A stretch of DNA of 64,000 bases from Collinsella sp. (GCA_019414205.1 DXML01000019.1:4400-68399); one strand, 5' to 3'; positions 7,332 through 16,698 are shown, counted from the first letter of the stretch. The notes: generated from the sequence alone by a model not told the origin. Numbers and translations: made by a program.

Positions 7332-9359
7332 ATGGAACAAAAGGCCAAGGAGGCAGCCTCGCACGCTGCGATTCCTGTGAGTATCTCGGCGATGCTCGTC
7401 ACGCTGGGCGTGGTGTACGGCGATATCGGCACCAGCCCTATGTATGTAACCAAGGCGCTCGTTGCCGGCAACGGCGGCATCGGAAGCGTCACGGAGGAGT
7501 TCGTGCTTGGTGCGCTCTCCCTTGTCGTGTGGACGGTCACGCTGCTGACGACCGTCAAGTACGTGCTGATCTCGCTGCGCGCCGACAACCACGGCGAGGG
7601 CGGTATCTTTGCCCTGTACAGCCTGGTCAAGCGCTGCGGCAAGTGGCTCATCATCCCCGCCATGCTGGGCGGCGCCGCATTGCTCGCTGACGGCATCCTG
7701 ACGCCCGCCGTTACCGTTACCACGGCCATCGAGGGCCTGCGCACCATCCCGGCGGTCCATGCTGTGTTGGGTGACGATCAGGGCCGTGTCGTGGCCATCA
7801 CGCTTGCCATCATCATCGCGCTCTTCTTGGTACAACGTATCGGTACGGCCAAGATCGGTCACGCCTTTGGCCCCATCATGACGCTGTGGTTCCTGTTCTT
7901 GGGCGGCACGGGTCTGTTCTTTGTCTTCCAGCACCCCGCGGTGCTGCTGTGCCTCAACCCGCTGCGTGGCATCGGCTTTTTGTTGAGCCCCAACAACCAC
8001 GCGGGCATCATGATTCTGGGCAGCTGCTTCCTTGCCACCACCGGTGCCGAGGCGCTCTATTCCGACATGGGCCACGTGGGCCGCGGCAACATCTACGCCA
8101 CCTGGCCGTTCGTTAAGTGCTGTCTGCTGCTTTCCTATATGGGCCAGGGCGCGTGGCTTATCAACAACGCCGCCAACCCCGAGCTCATGGGTATCGCCGA
8201 CCTCAACCCCTTCTACCAGATGCTCACCCCGGGCCTGCGTCCCTTTGCCGTCGGCCTTTCCACCGTTGCGGCCATCATCGCCTCGCAGGCGCTCATCACC
8301 GGCGCATTCTCGCTGGTGTCCGAGGCCAGCCGTCTGGACCTTATGCCGCACATGCAGGTCTTCTACCCTGCCGAGACCAAGGGCCAGCTCTACATCCCCA
8401 TGGTCAACAACGTCATGCTTGTCGGCTGCGTCATCGTGGTGCTGCTGTTCCAGAACTCGGCGCATATGGAAGCCGCCTACGGCCTTGCCATTACGCTGAC
8501 TATGATGTGCACCACGCTGCTGCTCTTCTTCTACCTGCACGAGGAGCGCAAGCTCAAGGTTGCTCCGTGGATCTTCGCGGCCTTCTTCCTTTTGCTCGAA
8601 GGCTTCTTCTTCGTGAGCTCGCTCACCAAGTTCTTCCACGGCGGCTACTTCACCATCCTCATGGCTGCACTCATCATGGGCATTATGGTGTGCTGGTACA
8701 ACGGCACGGCGGTCGAGCAGCGCCAGTTTACGCTGCTGCCGCTGCGCAGCTACCTGCCGCAGCTCAAGCGCCTGCGTGACGACGACCGTTACGAGCGCAT
8801 GAGCGACAACGTCGTGTACCTGACCAAGGACGCCCATACCGACTACATCGACCGCGATATCGTCTATTCGATCTTGGACAAGCATCCCAAGCGCGCCCGC
8901 GCCTGGTGGTTTGTGAATGTCGAGACCATGGACGAACCGCACACCTTTGCCTATTCGGTCGAGACGTTCGGCACCGACTACGTGTTCCGCGTGCATCTGT
9001 ACCTGGGCTACAAGATCAACCAGCGCGTCAATGCCTACCTGCGTCAGGTTGTTCAGGACCTGGCTGCCACCGGCGAGCTGCCGCCGCAGACGCATGACTA
9101 CTCGGTCTACAAGGATCCGGGTAACATCGGTACGTTCAAGTTCGTCCTGATCCGTAAGCTTCTGGCGCCCGAAAGCGATGTGGAGCCCAGCGAGCGTACG
9201 GCCATCACGCTCAAGTACATCATTCGCCGCGCCGCCGGCACGCCTGCACGCTGGTACGGCCTGGAGAACTCCAACGTGAGCTTTGAGTACGTGCCGCTGT
9301 TCACCAAGTTCAAGGCCGTGAACAAGATGCAGCGCCTGGCTCCCAACGAGCGGCCGTAG
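7332..9359 (+). CDS. kup: KUP-family potassium uptake protein
   Basis: 675 residues: about 12 membrane helices in the first 440, then a cytoplasmic C-terminal domain of some 230. Family motifs are GVVYGDIGTSPMYV (near residue 25), DNHGEGGIFALYSL, GGAALLADGILTPAVTV and FLATTGAEALYSDMGHVG. It is a K+/H+ symporter of the plasma membrane. It heads a module with a small membrane protein and a KdpD/KdpE-like two-component pair, which suggests potassium-responsive control. No c-di-AMP riboswitch was seen in the short leader. Confidence 0.95.
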   Translation: MEQKAKEAASHAAIPVSISAMLVTLGVVYGDIGTSPMYVTKALVAGNGGIGSVTEEFVLGALSLVVWTVTLLTTVKYVLISLRADNHGEGGIFALYSLVKRCGKWLIIPAMLGGAALLADGILTPAVTVTTAIEGLRTIPAVHAVLGDDQGRVVAITLAIIIALFLVQRIGTAKIGHAFGPIMTLWFLFLGGTGLFFVFQHPAVLLCLNPLRGIGFLLSPNNHAGIMILGSCFLATTGAEALYSDMGHVGRGNIYATWPFVKCCLLLSYMGQGAWLINNAANPELMGIADLNPFYQMLTPGLRPFAVGLSTVAAIIASQALITGAFSLVSEASRLDLMPHMQVFYPAETKGQLYIPMVNNVMLVGCVIVVLLFQNSAHMEAAYGLAITLTMMCTTLLLFFYLHEERKLKVAPWIFAAFFLLLEGFFFVSSLTKFFHGGYFTILMAALIMGIMVCWYNGTAVEQRQFTLLPLRSYLPQLKRLRDDDRYERMSDNVVYLTKDAHTDYIDRDIVYSILDKHPKRARAWWFVNVETMDEPHTFAYSVETFGTDYVFRVHLYLGYKINQRVNAYLRQVVQDLAATGELPPQTHDYSVYKDPGNIGTFKFVLIRKLLAPESDVEPSERTAITLKYIIRRAAGTPARWYGLENSNVSFEYVPLFTKFKAVNKMQRLAPNERP

Positions 9360-9419
9360 ACGTCGGCGGCTACACGGAGTTGGTTTTTGATGGATAAGCA
9401 TGAGGCCGGGGAGGTAAAC

Positions 9420-9614
9420 ATGGATACAAAGGCGCTCGATGGCCGTGAGGCGGTGGTCGAAATGATGCGTGAGGCGCGTGTCGACGCTGCCGAAGATCGG
9501 TTCTTTACGAATCGGGCCAACATGGACATGGCCGATCGCGTAATTTCGATTGTGGCACTGGTATTTGGAGCGGTGTGCGTGTGTGCCCTGCTCGCGCACG
9601 TGCTGTTTGTCTAG
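9420..9614 (+). CDS. Small single-helix membrane protein in the kup module
   Basis: 64 residues: a charged soluble N-terminal part (MDTKALDGREAVVEMMREAR) and a C-terminal membrane helix (residues 41-64, ending ALLAHVLFV). The ATG at 9420 is chosen because GGGGAGG lies 5-6 bases upstream; upstream in-frame starts at 9387-9390 have no such site. It sits between kup and the sensor kinase. I recognise no family. Small membrane peptides next to K+ transporters (KdpF is an example) can stabilise or regulate them, but that role here is only a guess. Confidence 0.6.
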   Translation: MDTKALDGREAVVEMMREARVDAAEDRFFTNRANMDMADRVISIVALVFGAVCVCALLAHVLFV

Positions 9615-9657
9615 CGACTGCCGGTCGTAGAAGGCTTTACACTTAGAACCACCACGA

Positions 9658-9702
9658 GGGAAAACCACCACAAAGGTGCCTGTCCCCTTTGTGGTGGTTT
9701 TT
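9658..9702 (+). terminator. Rho-independent terminator
   Basis: AAAACCACCACAAAGG and CCTTTGTGGTGGTTTTT form a 15-16-bp stem followed by a T-rich run. It separates kup and the small protein from the two-component genes. Confidence 0.8.
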
Positions 9703-9722
9703 GTTTTTGAGGGAGGGGTACG

Positions 9723-11354
9723 GTGTCTATGGACGTCCGTGCGGACGGCGATATTGCCGATAACTTTTGGTGGCGGCGCACAACGCTGACGCGCCGCACT
9801 CCTCTGTATGACGCCTGCGTATCGGTGGGGCTGCTGGTCGCGGCGACGATTGTGGGCGCGCTGCTCGACCATCCGGGTCTCGCGCCGAGCATCATGATCG
9901 TCTATGTGTTCGCCGTTCAGCTGTGCGCATTCTTTACCTGGAGTCGTCTGTATTGCTTGCTGAGCTCGGCTGCCGCCGTGGCGCTCTACAACTTCTTGTT
10001 TGTCGACCCGCGCTACTCGCTGTCGCTTATCGACCGCGTCTATCCCGGCATGTTCTTCATCATGTTCGTGGTCTCGCTTGTGTCGAGCTCGATTGCGTTG
10101 GCCCTGCGCCGCGCCTTGGCACAGGCTGCCGCCAGCGACCGTCGCACGCATATGGTGCTCGAGACCAACCGCATGCTGCAACGGTGTGCCGATCAGCAGC
10201 AGATTGTGCATGCCATGGCAACGCAGCTGGCTCGACTTTCGGGCTGTCCGGTCGTGTGGTACAGCGCCGACGCCGACGATGATGACTTGCTGCCGCGTGC
10301 GACGTACACGGCCGTGGGTGACGCCGCGCCGGTGCACGAGCTGGCGCCGCAGATGCCGCCGCGGCTCTCGGCGTCCGCCTATGTGGGGACGCCGCTCGAC
10401 GCCACGTTTGGCGGCTCGGCGTTTTATGGCATCTACCTGACGGTCCGCACAGGTGACGGCTTCGTGCGCTCGGGCGACCCCGCCTCGGTGGTGGGCGTGC
10501 TGGCTATCGTTGCCGAGCCCGACGTGCTGACGCACGAGGAGCGGACACTTGCTGATGCCATCGTGAGCGAAGGCGAGCTGGCGCTCGATCGCGCCCGCGC
10601 CATGGAGGCCCGCGAGGAGGCGGCGGTGCTCGCCAAAAACGAGCAGCTGCGCGCCAACCTGCTGCGCTCCATCTCGCACGACCTGCGCACGCCACTCACC
10701 AGTATTTCGGGCAATGCCGACGTGCTGCTCGACCAGGGCTCGACCGGCACGGCCGTGCTCGATAGCCAGACGCGCCGCGGCCTGCTCCTGTCCATTCGCT
10801 CGGATGCGCAATGGCTCAACGCTACCGTCGAGAACCTGCTCGCCATCACCAAGCTCGAGGGCGGCGGCATGCATCTGTCGACTACGCTCGAGCTCATGGA
10901 CGATATCGTCGAGGAGGCACTGCGCCACGTAAATCCGGCCGTGCGCGAGCACGACCTTAAGGTGGTGGCGTGCGATGAGCCGGCGCTCGTCAACGTCGAT
11001 GCGCGCCTGATGGTGCAGCTGGTGGTCAATCTGGTGAACAACGCCATCACCTATACGCCCGCAGGCTCGCATATCGTGATCTCGATTAGCGTCGACGATG
11101 GACGCGTGGCGTGCTCGGTGGCCGATGATGGTCCGGGCATCGCACCCGAGGACCGCGAGCGGATCTTTGAGTCGTTCTATACCGCCAACCACGGTCTTGC
11201 CGACAGCCACCGCAGCGTTGGCCTGGGTCTTTCGCTCTGCCGCTCCATTGCGTTGGCGCATGGCGGTAGCATAGAGGTTGCCGCGGCGGACCCGCACGGC
11301 TCGGTCTTTACGATTGAGCTTCCCGTCGCCGACGTTTCGTTTGATAAGGAGTAG
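9723..11354 (+). CDS. KdpD-like sensor histidine kinase lacking the N-terminal KdpD/USP domains
   Basis: 543 residues. Four membrane helices (about 32-125) carry the DUF4118 signature YNFLFVDPRYSL typical of KdpD. A GAF-like region follows (about 140-290), then a HisKA domain with SHDLRTPLTS (His near residue 319) and a HATPase with NLVNNAITYTP, DDGPGIAPEDRERIFESF and GLGLSLC. The 350-residue cytosolic KdpD sensor and USP domains of classical KdpD are absent. The GTG at 9723 is placed 6 bases after GGGAGG; ATG at 9729 is possible. The partner regulator starts 4 bp downstream. No kdpFABC genes are in the window, so its target may be kup. Confidence 0.85.
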   Translation: MSMDVRADGDIADNFWWRRTTLTRRTPLYDACVSVGLLVAATIVGALLDHPGLAPSIMIVYVFAVQLCAFFTWSRLYCLLSSAAAVALYNFLFVDPRYSLSLIDRVYPGMFFIMFVVSLVSSSIALALRRALAQAAASDRRTHMVLETNRMLQRCADQQQIVHAMATQLARLSGCPVVWYSADADDDDLLPRATYTAVGDAAPVHELAPQMPPRLSASAYVGTPLDATFGGSAFYGIYLTVRTGDGFVRSGDPASVVGVLAIVAEPDVLTHEERTLADAIVSEGELALDRARAMEAREEAAVLAKNEQLRANLLRSISHDLRTPLTSISGNADVLLDQGSTGTAVLDSQTRRGLLLSIRSDAQWLNATVENLLAITKLEGGGMHLSTTLELMDDIVEEALRHVNPAVREHDLKVVACDEPALVNVDARLMVQLVVNLVNNAITYTPAGSHIVISISVDDGRVACSVADDGPGIAPEDRERIFESFYTANHGLADSHRSVGLGLSLCRSIALAHGGSIEVAAADPHGSVFTIELPVADVSFDKE

Positions 11355-11358
11355 CGCC

Positions 11359-12072
11359 GTGCCGAACTCTGCCGTAAAACCGCTCATCTTGGTCGTTGAG
11401 GACGATCCCGCCGTCCGCAACCTTATCGTTGCCGCGCTCGAGGCGCACGGCTTGCGTCATATGGCCGTTGAGACTGCCCATGCCGCCATCGCCGCCGCCT
11501 CATCGCAGGCACCGAGCATTGTGCTGCTCGATCTGGGCCTGCCCGATATGGACGGCGTCAAGGTGGTGGAGTCGGTGCGCGCATGGTCGGGTATGCCGAT
11601 CATCGTGGTATCGGCGCGCAGCGAGGACGCGGACAAGATTCGCGCGCTCGATGCCGGCGCCGACGACTACCTGACCAAGCCGTTTTCGGTCGAGGAGCTG
11701 CTTGCGCGCATTCGCACGACGCTCAGGCGCCTTTCGTATGCGCAAACGGGCGGCGTTGTCTCCGAGGGCTCGTTCGATACCGGTGAGCTGCATATCGATT
11801 TTGATGCCGGCATCGCCACGATGGATGACGAGGAGCTGCATCTGACGCCGATCGAGTACAAGCTCCTGTGCCTGCTGGCGCATAACGCCGACAAGGTGCT
11901 GACGCACCAGTTTATCCTGCACGAGATTTGGGGCACGGCAACCAAGAGCGACCTGGCGAGCCTACGTGTCTTTATGGGCACGCTGCGCAAGAAGATCGAA
12001 TCCGACCCCGCGCATCCGCGCTATATCCAAACGCATGTGGGCATCGGTTACCGATTGGTCACCCAAGGCTAG
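11359..12072 (+). CDS. KdpE-like OmpR-family response regulator
   Basis: 237 residues: a receiver domain with acidic pocket VVEDD (13-16), phospho-acceptor Asp58 in LLDLGLPDMDG and the lysine of YLTKPFS, then a winged-helix DNA-binding domain (LTPIEYKLLCLLAHN ... SLRVFMGTLRKKIE). The GTG at 11359 has AAGGAG 8 bases upstream. It is cotranscribed with the kinase at 9723 and would be phosphorylated by it. KdpE proteins activate potassium transport genes; regulon unknown here. Confidence 0.9.
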   Translation: MPNSAVKPLILVVEDDPAVRNLIVAALEAHGLRHMAVETAHAAIAAASSQAPSIVLLDLGLPDMDGVKVVESVRAWSGMPIIVVSARSEDADKIRALDAGADDYLTKPFSVEELLARIRTTLRRLSYAQTGGVVSEGSFDTGELHIDFDAGIATMDDEELHLTPIEYKLLCLLAHNADKVLTHQFILHEIWGTATKSDLASLRVFMGTLRKKIESDPAHPRYIQTHVGIGYRLVTQG

Positions 12073-12096
12073 ATTGCCAACCACCATCCCACTATG

Positions 12097-12163
12097 AGTT
12101 GCGGTGAAATACGGTCTAAATTTGCCTAATTCCAGGCAAAACAGTCCGTATACCACCGCAACT
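12097..12163. terminator. Bidirectional hairpin between convergent genes
   Basis: AGTTGCGGTG and CACCGCAACT close a 67-bp structure that also pairs ATACGG with CCGTAT and TGCCT with AGGCA. It sits between the response regulator stop and the convergent rlmKL stop. Confidence 0.65.
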
Positions 12164-12166
12164 TTG

Positions 12167-14725
12167 TTATTTGCCCTTGGGCTTGCTGGCGTAGAACTTC
12201 TTCTTTTTGGGCTTGCCTGCGCAGGCGGGCTTGCCGTCGCCGCGCGGCCCTCGGTCGCCGGCCTGTGCGTGCGCGTGCGCTGCCGCATGGGGCTTGCGGG
12301 CCTCGGGGTTGCGCAGCTCTTCGGTTCGCTCGGCAATTTCCTCGGCGCTAAAGCCGACCTCGGCCATGGCATCCTCGATGGGCAGTCGGCGCACGATATA
12401 GCAATGGTGCACCTTCTGGTTGCGTGCGAAATCCTCGGGGATGGTCTGCGCCGTAATGTCCTCCAGCACGACGCCCGCGCGTGCGAGCTTGCGCGTCTCG
12501 GGGCGGAAGCCGCGCAGGTTGCAGCTAAAGATGGCATGGCCGCCCTGTGCGAGCAGGCGAGATACGCCGGCCAAAAGCTCAACATGGTCGCGCTGGACAT
12601 CCCAGGTGCGGCGGCCCATCTTGGACGAGTTCGAAAACGTGGGCGGGTCGACAAAGATCAGGTCCCAGCGGTTGCGCGTCTGGCGCTGATCGCGAATCCA
12701 GGCGAGCACGTCATCGCGCACAAAGTGATGCTGCGGCCCCACAAAGCCGTTCTGTCGCATGTTGCGCTCGGCCCAGTCCAGATAGGTGTTGGAAAGGTCG
12801 ACCGTCACAGTTTCCTCGACGCCGCCGTCTGCCGCATAGCAGGTGGCGGTGCCGGTGTAGGCGAACAGGTTGAGGAAGCGCCGCGCCTGCTTGGCGTGCT
12901 CGCGCACCAGGTTGCGGGTGACGCGGTGGTCCAGGAAGATACCCACATCCAGGTAGTCGTCAAAGTTGACGGCAAAGGTGAGCCCGCCCTCTTCGATGAG
13001 TGGCAGGCGACGGCGTGCGATGTTGGCGCGTTCGCCCGATGCGCCCTTGCCGGCGCCCTGCTTGCCGTACTGCGAACCGCCGCGCGAACGCATGCGGGCC
13101 TTGGCGTGCACATGCTCTGCCGGGACATCTAGGATGCGCGGTGCGATGGCCAAGATGTCGAGCATGCGGGCCTGGGCTAGCGCGGGGTCGATGGTCTTGG
13201 GCGCGGCGTATTCGGCGATGACGAGCCAGCGGCCCGGCGTCTGCGGGCAGCCCTCGTACAGGTCAATGGCGGCGGAGTAGTCGGGCAGGTCGGCATCGTA
13301 GACGCGGTAGCAGCTCACGCCCTCGCGCTTTGCCCACTTGCGACGCAGGCGTGCGTTCTTGCGCAGGCGGTTGGCGAACTGTTCGGATTCGGGGATGAGC
13401 ACGGGCAGCGGCTTGCCGTCGCCCAGGTCGAGCGTGGCGGCAGGTTCGGGCATGGGAGTGTCGGCGGCTTCGTCTTGAGCGTCTGCGGTCTGCTGTTCGG
13501 CATCTGCGCTGGTCGCAGCTTCGAATGCCGCGGCGGCGTGGTCGAGCGAGGGCCAGACCTCAATAGCCGCCTCCTCGTTATTGGGCATGACGGCGATGGA
13601 GCGCGCAGGCTCGGCATGGAGCGCGCGGGTCATAAGGCCATCGCGGGCGAGCGTGGCGACCGGTGCCGAAGCGAGTTCGGGCGCGCGGCGCAGCTCGCCG
13701 ACCAGCGTCATGGCGTCGTGCATGAGCGAAAGCGGGGTCTCGGTGGTGTCTGCGACTACGGCGGCGCCGGCGACAGCGCCTGCATGGTCCAGCACGGTGG
13801 CTGGTTTGGCAGCGCAGAAGTCGACGAAACGCTTGTAGCCGGCGCACTTGATCATACGCTCGGCAGTCTTGCGGGCGGCGGGGTCGATGTCTACGGCCAC
13901 GATGCGCGCCTGGCGCTCGCGCGCCGTCGCCTCGCGCTCGCGCGCCTCGGCAAGCAGTTGTTCCCATAGGTCGGCATCATGCAGCTGCCAGCCCTCAAAA
14001 CCCCAGTGCTCGCGCGCGGCACCCGGGGCGCGGTCGGTCAGGATATTCACGGCCTCCAGCAGCAGACCGCCGCCGGCGCACGAGGCATCGATCAGCGTGG
14101 GCAGGGCTTCATTCTCGTAATCATCGGCCGTCAGCTCGCGCTCGCACAGTGCGGTCCAGCCGACCTGCGCCAGCACCAGAGCGGCGTAGTCGGGGCGCAG
14201 CACGTGCGCGCCCTCGCCGGCACGGGTCGCCGCGGGCGGCAGGCGCTTGAACAGCGGGTCGCCCGAAAGGTCTAGGCTTATGCTCGCGCGGCGCTGGCGC
14301 AGCGAAAGCAGTAGGTGAACATCGGGGTCGGCGGCATCGACGTCGGCGCGACGGCCCGTGGTCTCGGCCAGGCGGTCGCACAATGCGTCCTTGGCGCGCA
14401 GGGCCGAGAAGCGCGTGTTGCGCAGCTGCTCGGTCACGCCGCGGGCGGTAATGGCGATGGTGGCGCCGGGGCGGACGATGCTCTCCCAGGCGATGTCGTA
14501 AACGCTATCGTACAGTTCATCGGCATCCTGCGCCTCAAAGCGCCCGAGTACCACGAACACGCGGCTCGCCAGGCGCGACCACAGACAGGCGCGGTAGCCT
14601 TCTTCGAGCTCGCCCTCAAACGTGGCGCGGCCCTTCAGCCGGCGAACATGCGAAAGCCCGAGGCGTTTAAGCTCATCGGCGAGTGCGGACTCAAAGCCCT
14701 CGGGGCAGCTTGCGTAAAATTCCAT
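12167..14725 (-). CDS. rlmKL: RlmKL-type fused 23S rRNA methyltransferase with a degenerate RlmL half
   Basis: 852 residues with the architecture of E. coli RlmKL (702 residues): THUMP-containing RlmL half followed by the RlmK half. The second half keeps the SAM motif LNLFAYTGTATCYA and the catalytic FVDPPTFSNSSK, so m7G (position 2069) activity is likely. In the first half the E. coli SAM loop LLDPMCGSGTLLIEA reads LIDASCAGGGLLLEA, and the catalytic SNPPYGER aligns with ADTTETPL, so the m2G (2445) activity may be lost. Extra length comes from a linker rich in Ala/Glu/Asp (about 430-480) and a basic tail ending KPKKKKFYASKPKGK. The start is well placed after AGAGGT. It is divergent from the HAD gene. 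Confidence 0.85.
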   Translation of the reverse strand: MEFYASCPEGFESALADELKRLGLSHVRRLKGRATFEGELEEGYRACLWSRLASRVFVVLGRFEAQDADELYDSVYDIAWESIVRPGATIAITARGVTEQLRNTRFSALRAKDALCDRLAETTGRRADVDAADPDVHLLLSLRQRRASISLDLSGDPLFKRLPPAATRAGEGAHVLRPDYAALVLAQVGWTALCERELTADDYENEALPTLIDASCAGGGLLLEAVNILTDRAPGAAREHWGFEGWQLHDADLWEQLLAEAREREATARERQARIVAVDIDPAARKTAERMIKCAGYKRFVDFCAAKPATVLDHAGAVAGAAVVADTTETPLSLMHDAMTLVGELRRAPELASAPVATLARDGLMTRALHAEPARSIAVMPNNEEAAIEVWPSLDHAAAAFEAATSADAEQQTADAQDEAADTPMPEPAATLDLGDGKPLPVLIPESEQFANRLRKNARLRRKWAKREGVSCYRVYDADLPDYSAAIDLYEGCPQTPGRWLVIAEYAAPKTIDPALAQARMLDILAIAPRILDVPAEHVHAKARMRSRGGSQYGKQGAGKGASGERANIARRRLPLIEEGGLTFAVNFDDYLDVGIFLDHRVTRNLVREHAKQARRFLNLFAYTGTATCYAADGGVEETVTVDLSNTYLDWAERNMRQNGFVGPQHHFVRDDVLAWIRDQRQTRNRWDLIFVDPPTFSNSSKMGRRTWDVQRDHVELLAGVSRLLAQGGHAIFSCNLRGFRPETRKLARAGVVLEDITAQTIPEDFARNQKVHHCYIVRRLPIEDAMAEVGFSAEEIAERTEELRNPEARKPHAAAHAHAQAGDRGPRGDGKPACAGKPKKKKFYASKPKGK

Positions 14726-14800
14726 GGGTGACCTCTCTGGTTGCGTCGCTCCATTATATGATGGATGCTTCGTTTGCCCTTATCCTCGAAAGGAACCCAT

Positions 14801-15628
14801 ATGATTGATGCGTGCCCCGAATCCGCTGTGCTCTTTTTTGACGTGGACGGCACGCTGGCGTCGTTCGATCCCGACGATATGACCGATAAGGACTTCAATG
14901 CAGTCCATCCGTCGAAGTCCGTTATCGATGCATTTGGTCGCCTGCGCAATGCGGGTCACCGGGCATTTATCTGCACGGGTCGCCCCTTGTGGCTGATTGC
15001 CGATGGCCTGCGCGCGCTGAACCCGGCGGGTATCGTTGCCATGGCGGGGGCGACGCTCGAGGTCGAGGGCCGCGTGGTGCATGAGGACTGCTTTGACGAA
15101 GACATTGTTGAGGAGCTTGCGCATCGCGTTGTGGATGCCGGCATCGAGGTTTTTTTCGAGTCCAATGCTGCGACCTTTGCGCTGGAGCCTGTGGGCGTTG
15201 AGCGCTCGTCTTTAATCGGTACCTCTGTGGTGCACAGCGCCGAGGAGATGCGCATCGACGGCAGCTTGCGCGTGGGCAAGGTATGCCTCAATGTGCCCAG
15301 TTTGGCTCGTGTAGCCAACGATGACGGCTTTATCAATCGCAACTTTGAGCTGTGCAACACCGGTGGTCAGAACCGCGAGCTGAGTCCCAAGGGTATTGAC
15401 AAGGGCGTGGGCGTGGCGCGAGCGCTGGCGTATCTGGGCCGCGAGGGAAATGCGCGCACTTTTGGCTTTGGCGATTCGGGCAACGACCTGGGCATGCTCG
15501 CTGCGGTCGAGACGGCTGTCGCCATGGGCAACGCCATGCCCGAGGTCAAGACGGTCGCCGACTACGTGACCGACGATGTCGAACACGACGGCACCGTCAC
15601 GGCGATGCAGCATTTCGGCCTCATCTAA
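14801..15628 (+). CDS. Cof-type HAD hydrolase (sugar-phosphate/FMN phosphatase-like)
   Basis: 275 residues with the HAD motifs FFDVDGTL (nucleophile Asp), ICTGRP, a conserved Lys of KGIDKGVGV and GFGDSGNDLGML. The cap insertion between motifs II and III is that of the Cof/IIB group, which removes phosphate from small metabolites. The ATG at 14801 has AAAGGA in front; an upstream ATG at 14765 would overlap the promoter region. Confidence 0.85.
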   Translation: MIDACPESAVLFFDVDGTLASFDPDDMTDKDFNAVHPSKSVIDAFGRLRNAGHRAFICTGRPLWLIADGLRALNPAGIVAMAGATLEVEGRVVHEDCFDEDIVEELAHRVVDAGIEVFFESNAATFALEPVGVERSSLIGTSVVHSAEEMRIDGSLRVGKVCLNVPSLARVANDDGFINRNFELCNTGGQNRELSPKGIDKGVGVARALAYLGREGNARTFGFGDSGNDLGMLAAVETAVAMGNAMPEVKTVADYVTDDVEHDGTVTAMQHFGLI

Positions 15629-15821
15629 TGAATCCCGCGTTCTGACGTTTGCTCAAACTGCGACTCTTTGCTTTTGCATGCTCAATCGATTTATCAATCC
15701 AAACACTGAGGTGTTTATACCGTTCGCCGAGAAGATAAAAACCCGCAGCTCACGCCTTGATAAACGTAGGTAAAGTGTTTAGCAGTGCAACGCCCATGTG
15801 CAAGCGAAAGGAATCAGGCAG

Positions 15822-16526
15822 ATGGCAATCAAGGTGTTCGCTGACGGTGCAAACCTCGAGGGCATGCTCGACATGTACGAGAACGGCAACGTTCAGGGTT
15901 TCACGACCAACCCGTCCCTTATGAAGAAGGGCGGCGTGACGGATTACCGCGCGTTTGCCAAGGAGGTCCTGGCCCACATCACCGACGTTTCCGTCTCGTT
16001 TGAGGTCTTTGCCGACGACGTCGAGACCATGGAGGTCGAGGCCCGCGAGATCGCTACCTGGGCCGACAACGTCTACGTCAAGATTCCGTGCGTAAACACC
16101 AAGGGCGAGTCCACCGCCGAGCTGGTCCACAAGCTTTCGGCCGACGGCATCAAGGTCAACGTCACCACTATCTTTACGCCTAAGCAGGTCGATGAGATGG
16201 TCGAGGCCGTTGACGCTGAGACGCCGTCTATCATCTCGCTTTTTGCCGGCCGCATCGCCGATACCGGCGTCGATCCCATTCCGTTTATGACGGAGTCGGT
16301 CAAGAAGGCCGCCGCCAAGCCCAACTGCGAGGTCCTGTGGGCGTCCACGCGCGAGCTCATCAACATTTACCAGGCGGAAGGATGCGGTTGCCAGATCATC
16401 ACGGTGCCCAACAACATCCTGGCCAAGCGTAAGAACATCGGCCGCGATCCGTACGAGGTCTCGCTCGACACCGTCCGCGGCTTTGCCAAGGATATCGCCT
16501 CGCTCGGTTTCCATATCCTGCCGTAA
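15822..16526 (+). CDS. Transaldolase / fructose-6-phosphate aldolase-like protein
   Basis: 234 residues, the size of the short TalC/FSA group. Schiff-base Lys87 lies in VYVKIPC; FTTNPSLM (27-34), TTIFTPKQ and SLFAGRIADTGVDP match the family. Short members act either as pentose-phosphate transaldolases or as fructose-6-phosphate aldolases, which sequence reading alone does not separate. The ATG at 15822 follows AAAGGA. The leader 15629-15821 has no recognisable RNA gene. The gene is followed by two terminator hairpins. Confidence 0.85.
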   Translation: MAIKVFADGANLEGMLDMYENGNVQGFTTNPSLMKKGGVTDYRAFAKEVLAHITDVSVSFEVFADDVETMEVEAREIATWADNVYVKIPCVNTKGESTAELVHKLSADGIKVNVTTIFTPKQVDEMVEAVDAETPSIISLFAGRIADTGVDPIPFMTESVKKAAAKPNCEVLWASTRELINIYQAEGCGCQIITVPNNILAKRKNIGRDPYEVSLDTVRGFAKDIASLGFHILP

Positions 16527-16558
16527 CGCGAGCACTGGCTGCGCCGCGGGTTGTTCGT

Positions 16559-16627
16559 CCCGGCTTTTCCTTTCCCTATCGCTCACGCGCTTCGCGAGGG
16601 TCGCGCTAGGCAAAGGAAAGGCCGGGG
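16559..16627 (+). terminator. Long-loop hairpin after the transaldolase gene
   Basis: CCCGGCTTTTCCTTTCC pairs with GGAAAGGCCGGGG across about 40 bases; the loop holds further GC-rich complementarity (ACGCGCTTCGCG). Confidence 0.5.
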
Positions 16628-16698
16628 CTGCCGACACGAGCTTGCCGGTAGGTTGGTGATCGGCCTCCAATCCTGCCGTGGGCAAAGGTACCCCCGCC

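Noticed and set aside
7308..11420. A 1370-codon open frame on the minus strand
   Set aside because: It lies antisense to kup, the kinase and the regulator, all with strong family motifs. It is rich in Arg, His and Gly without recognisable domains, as expected for the antisense of high-GC genes.
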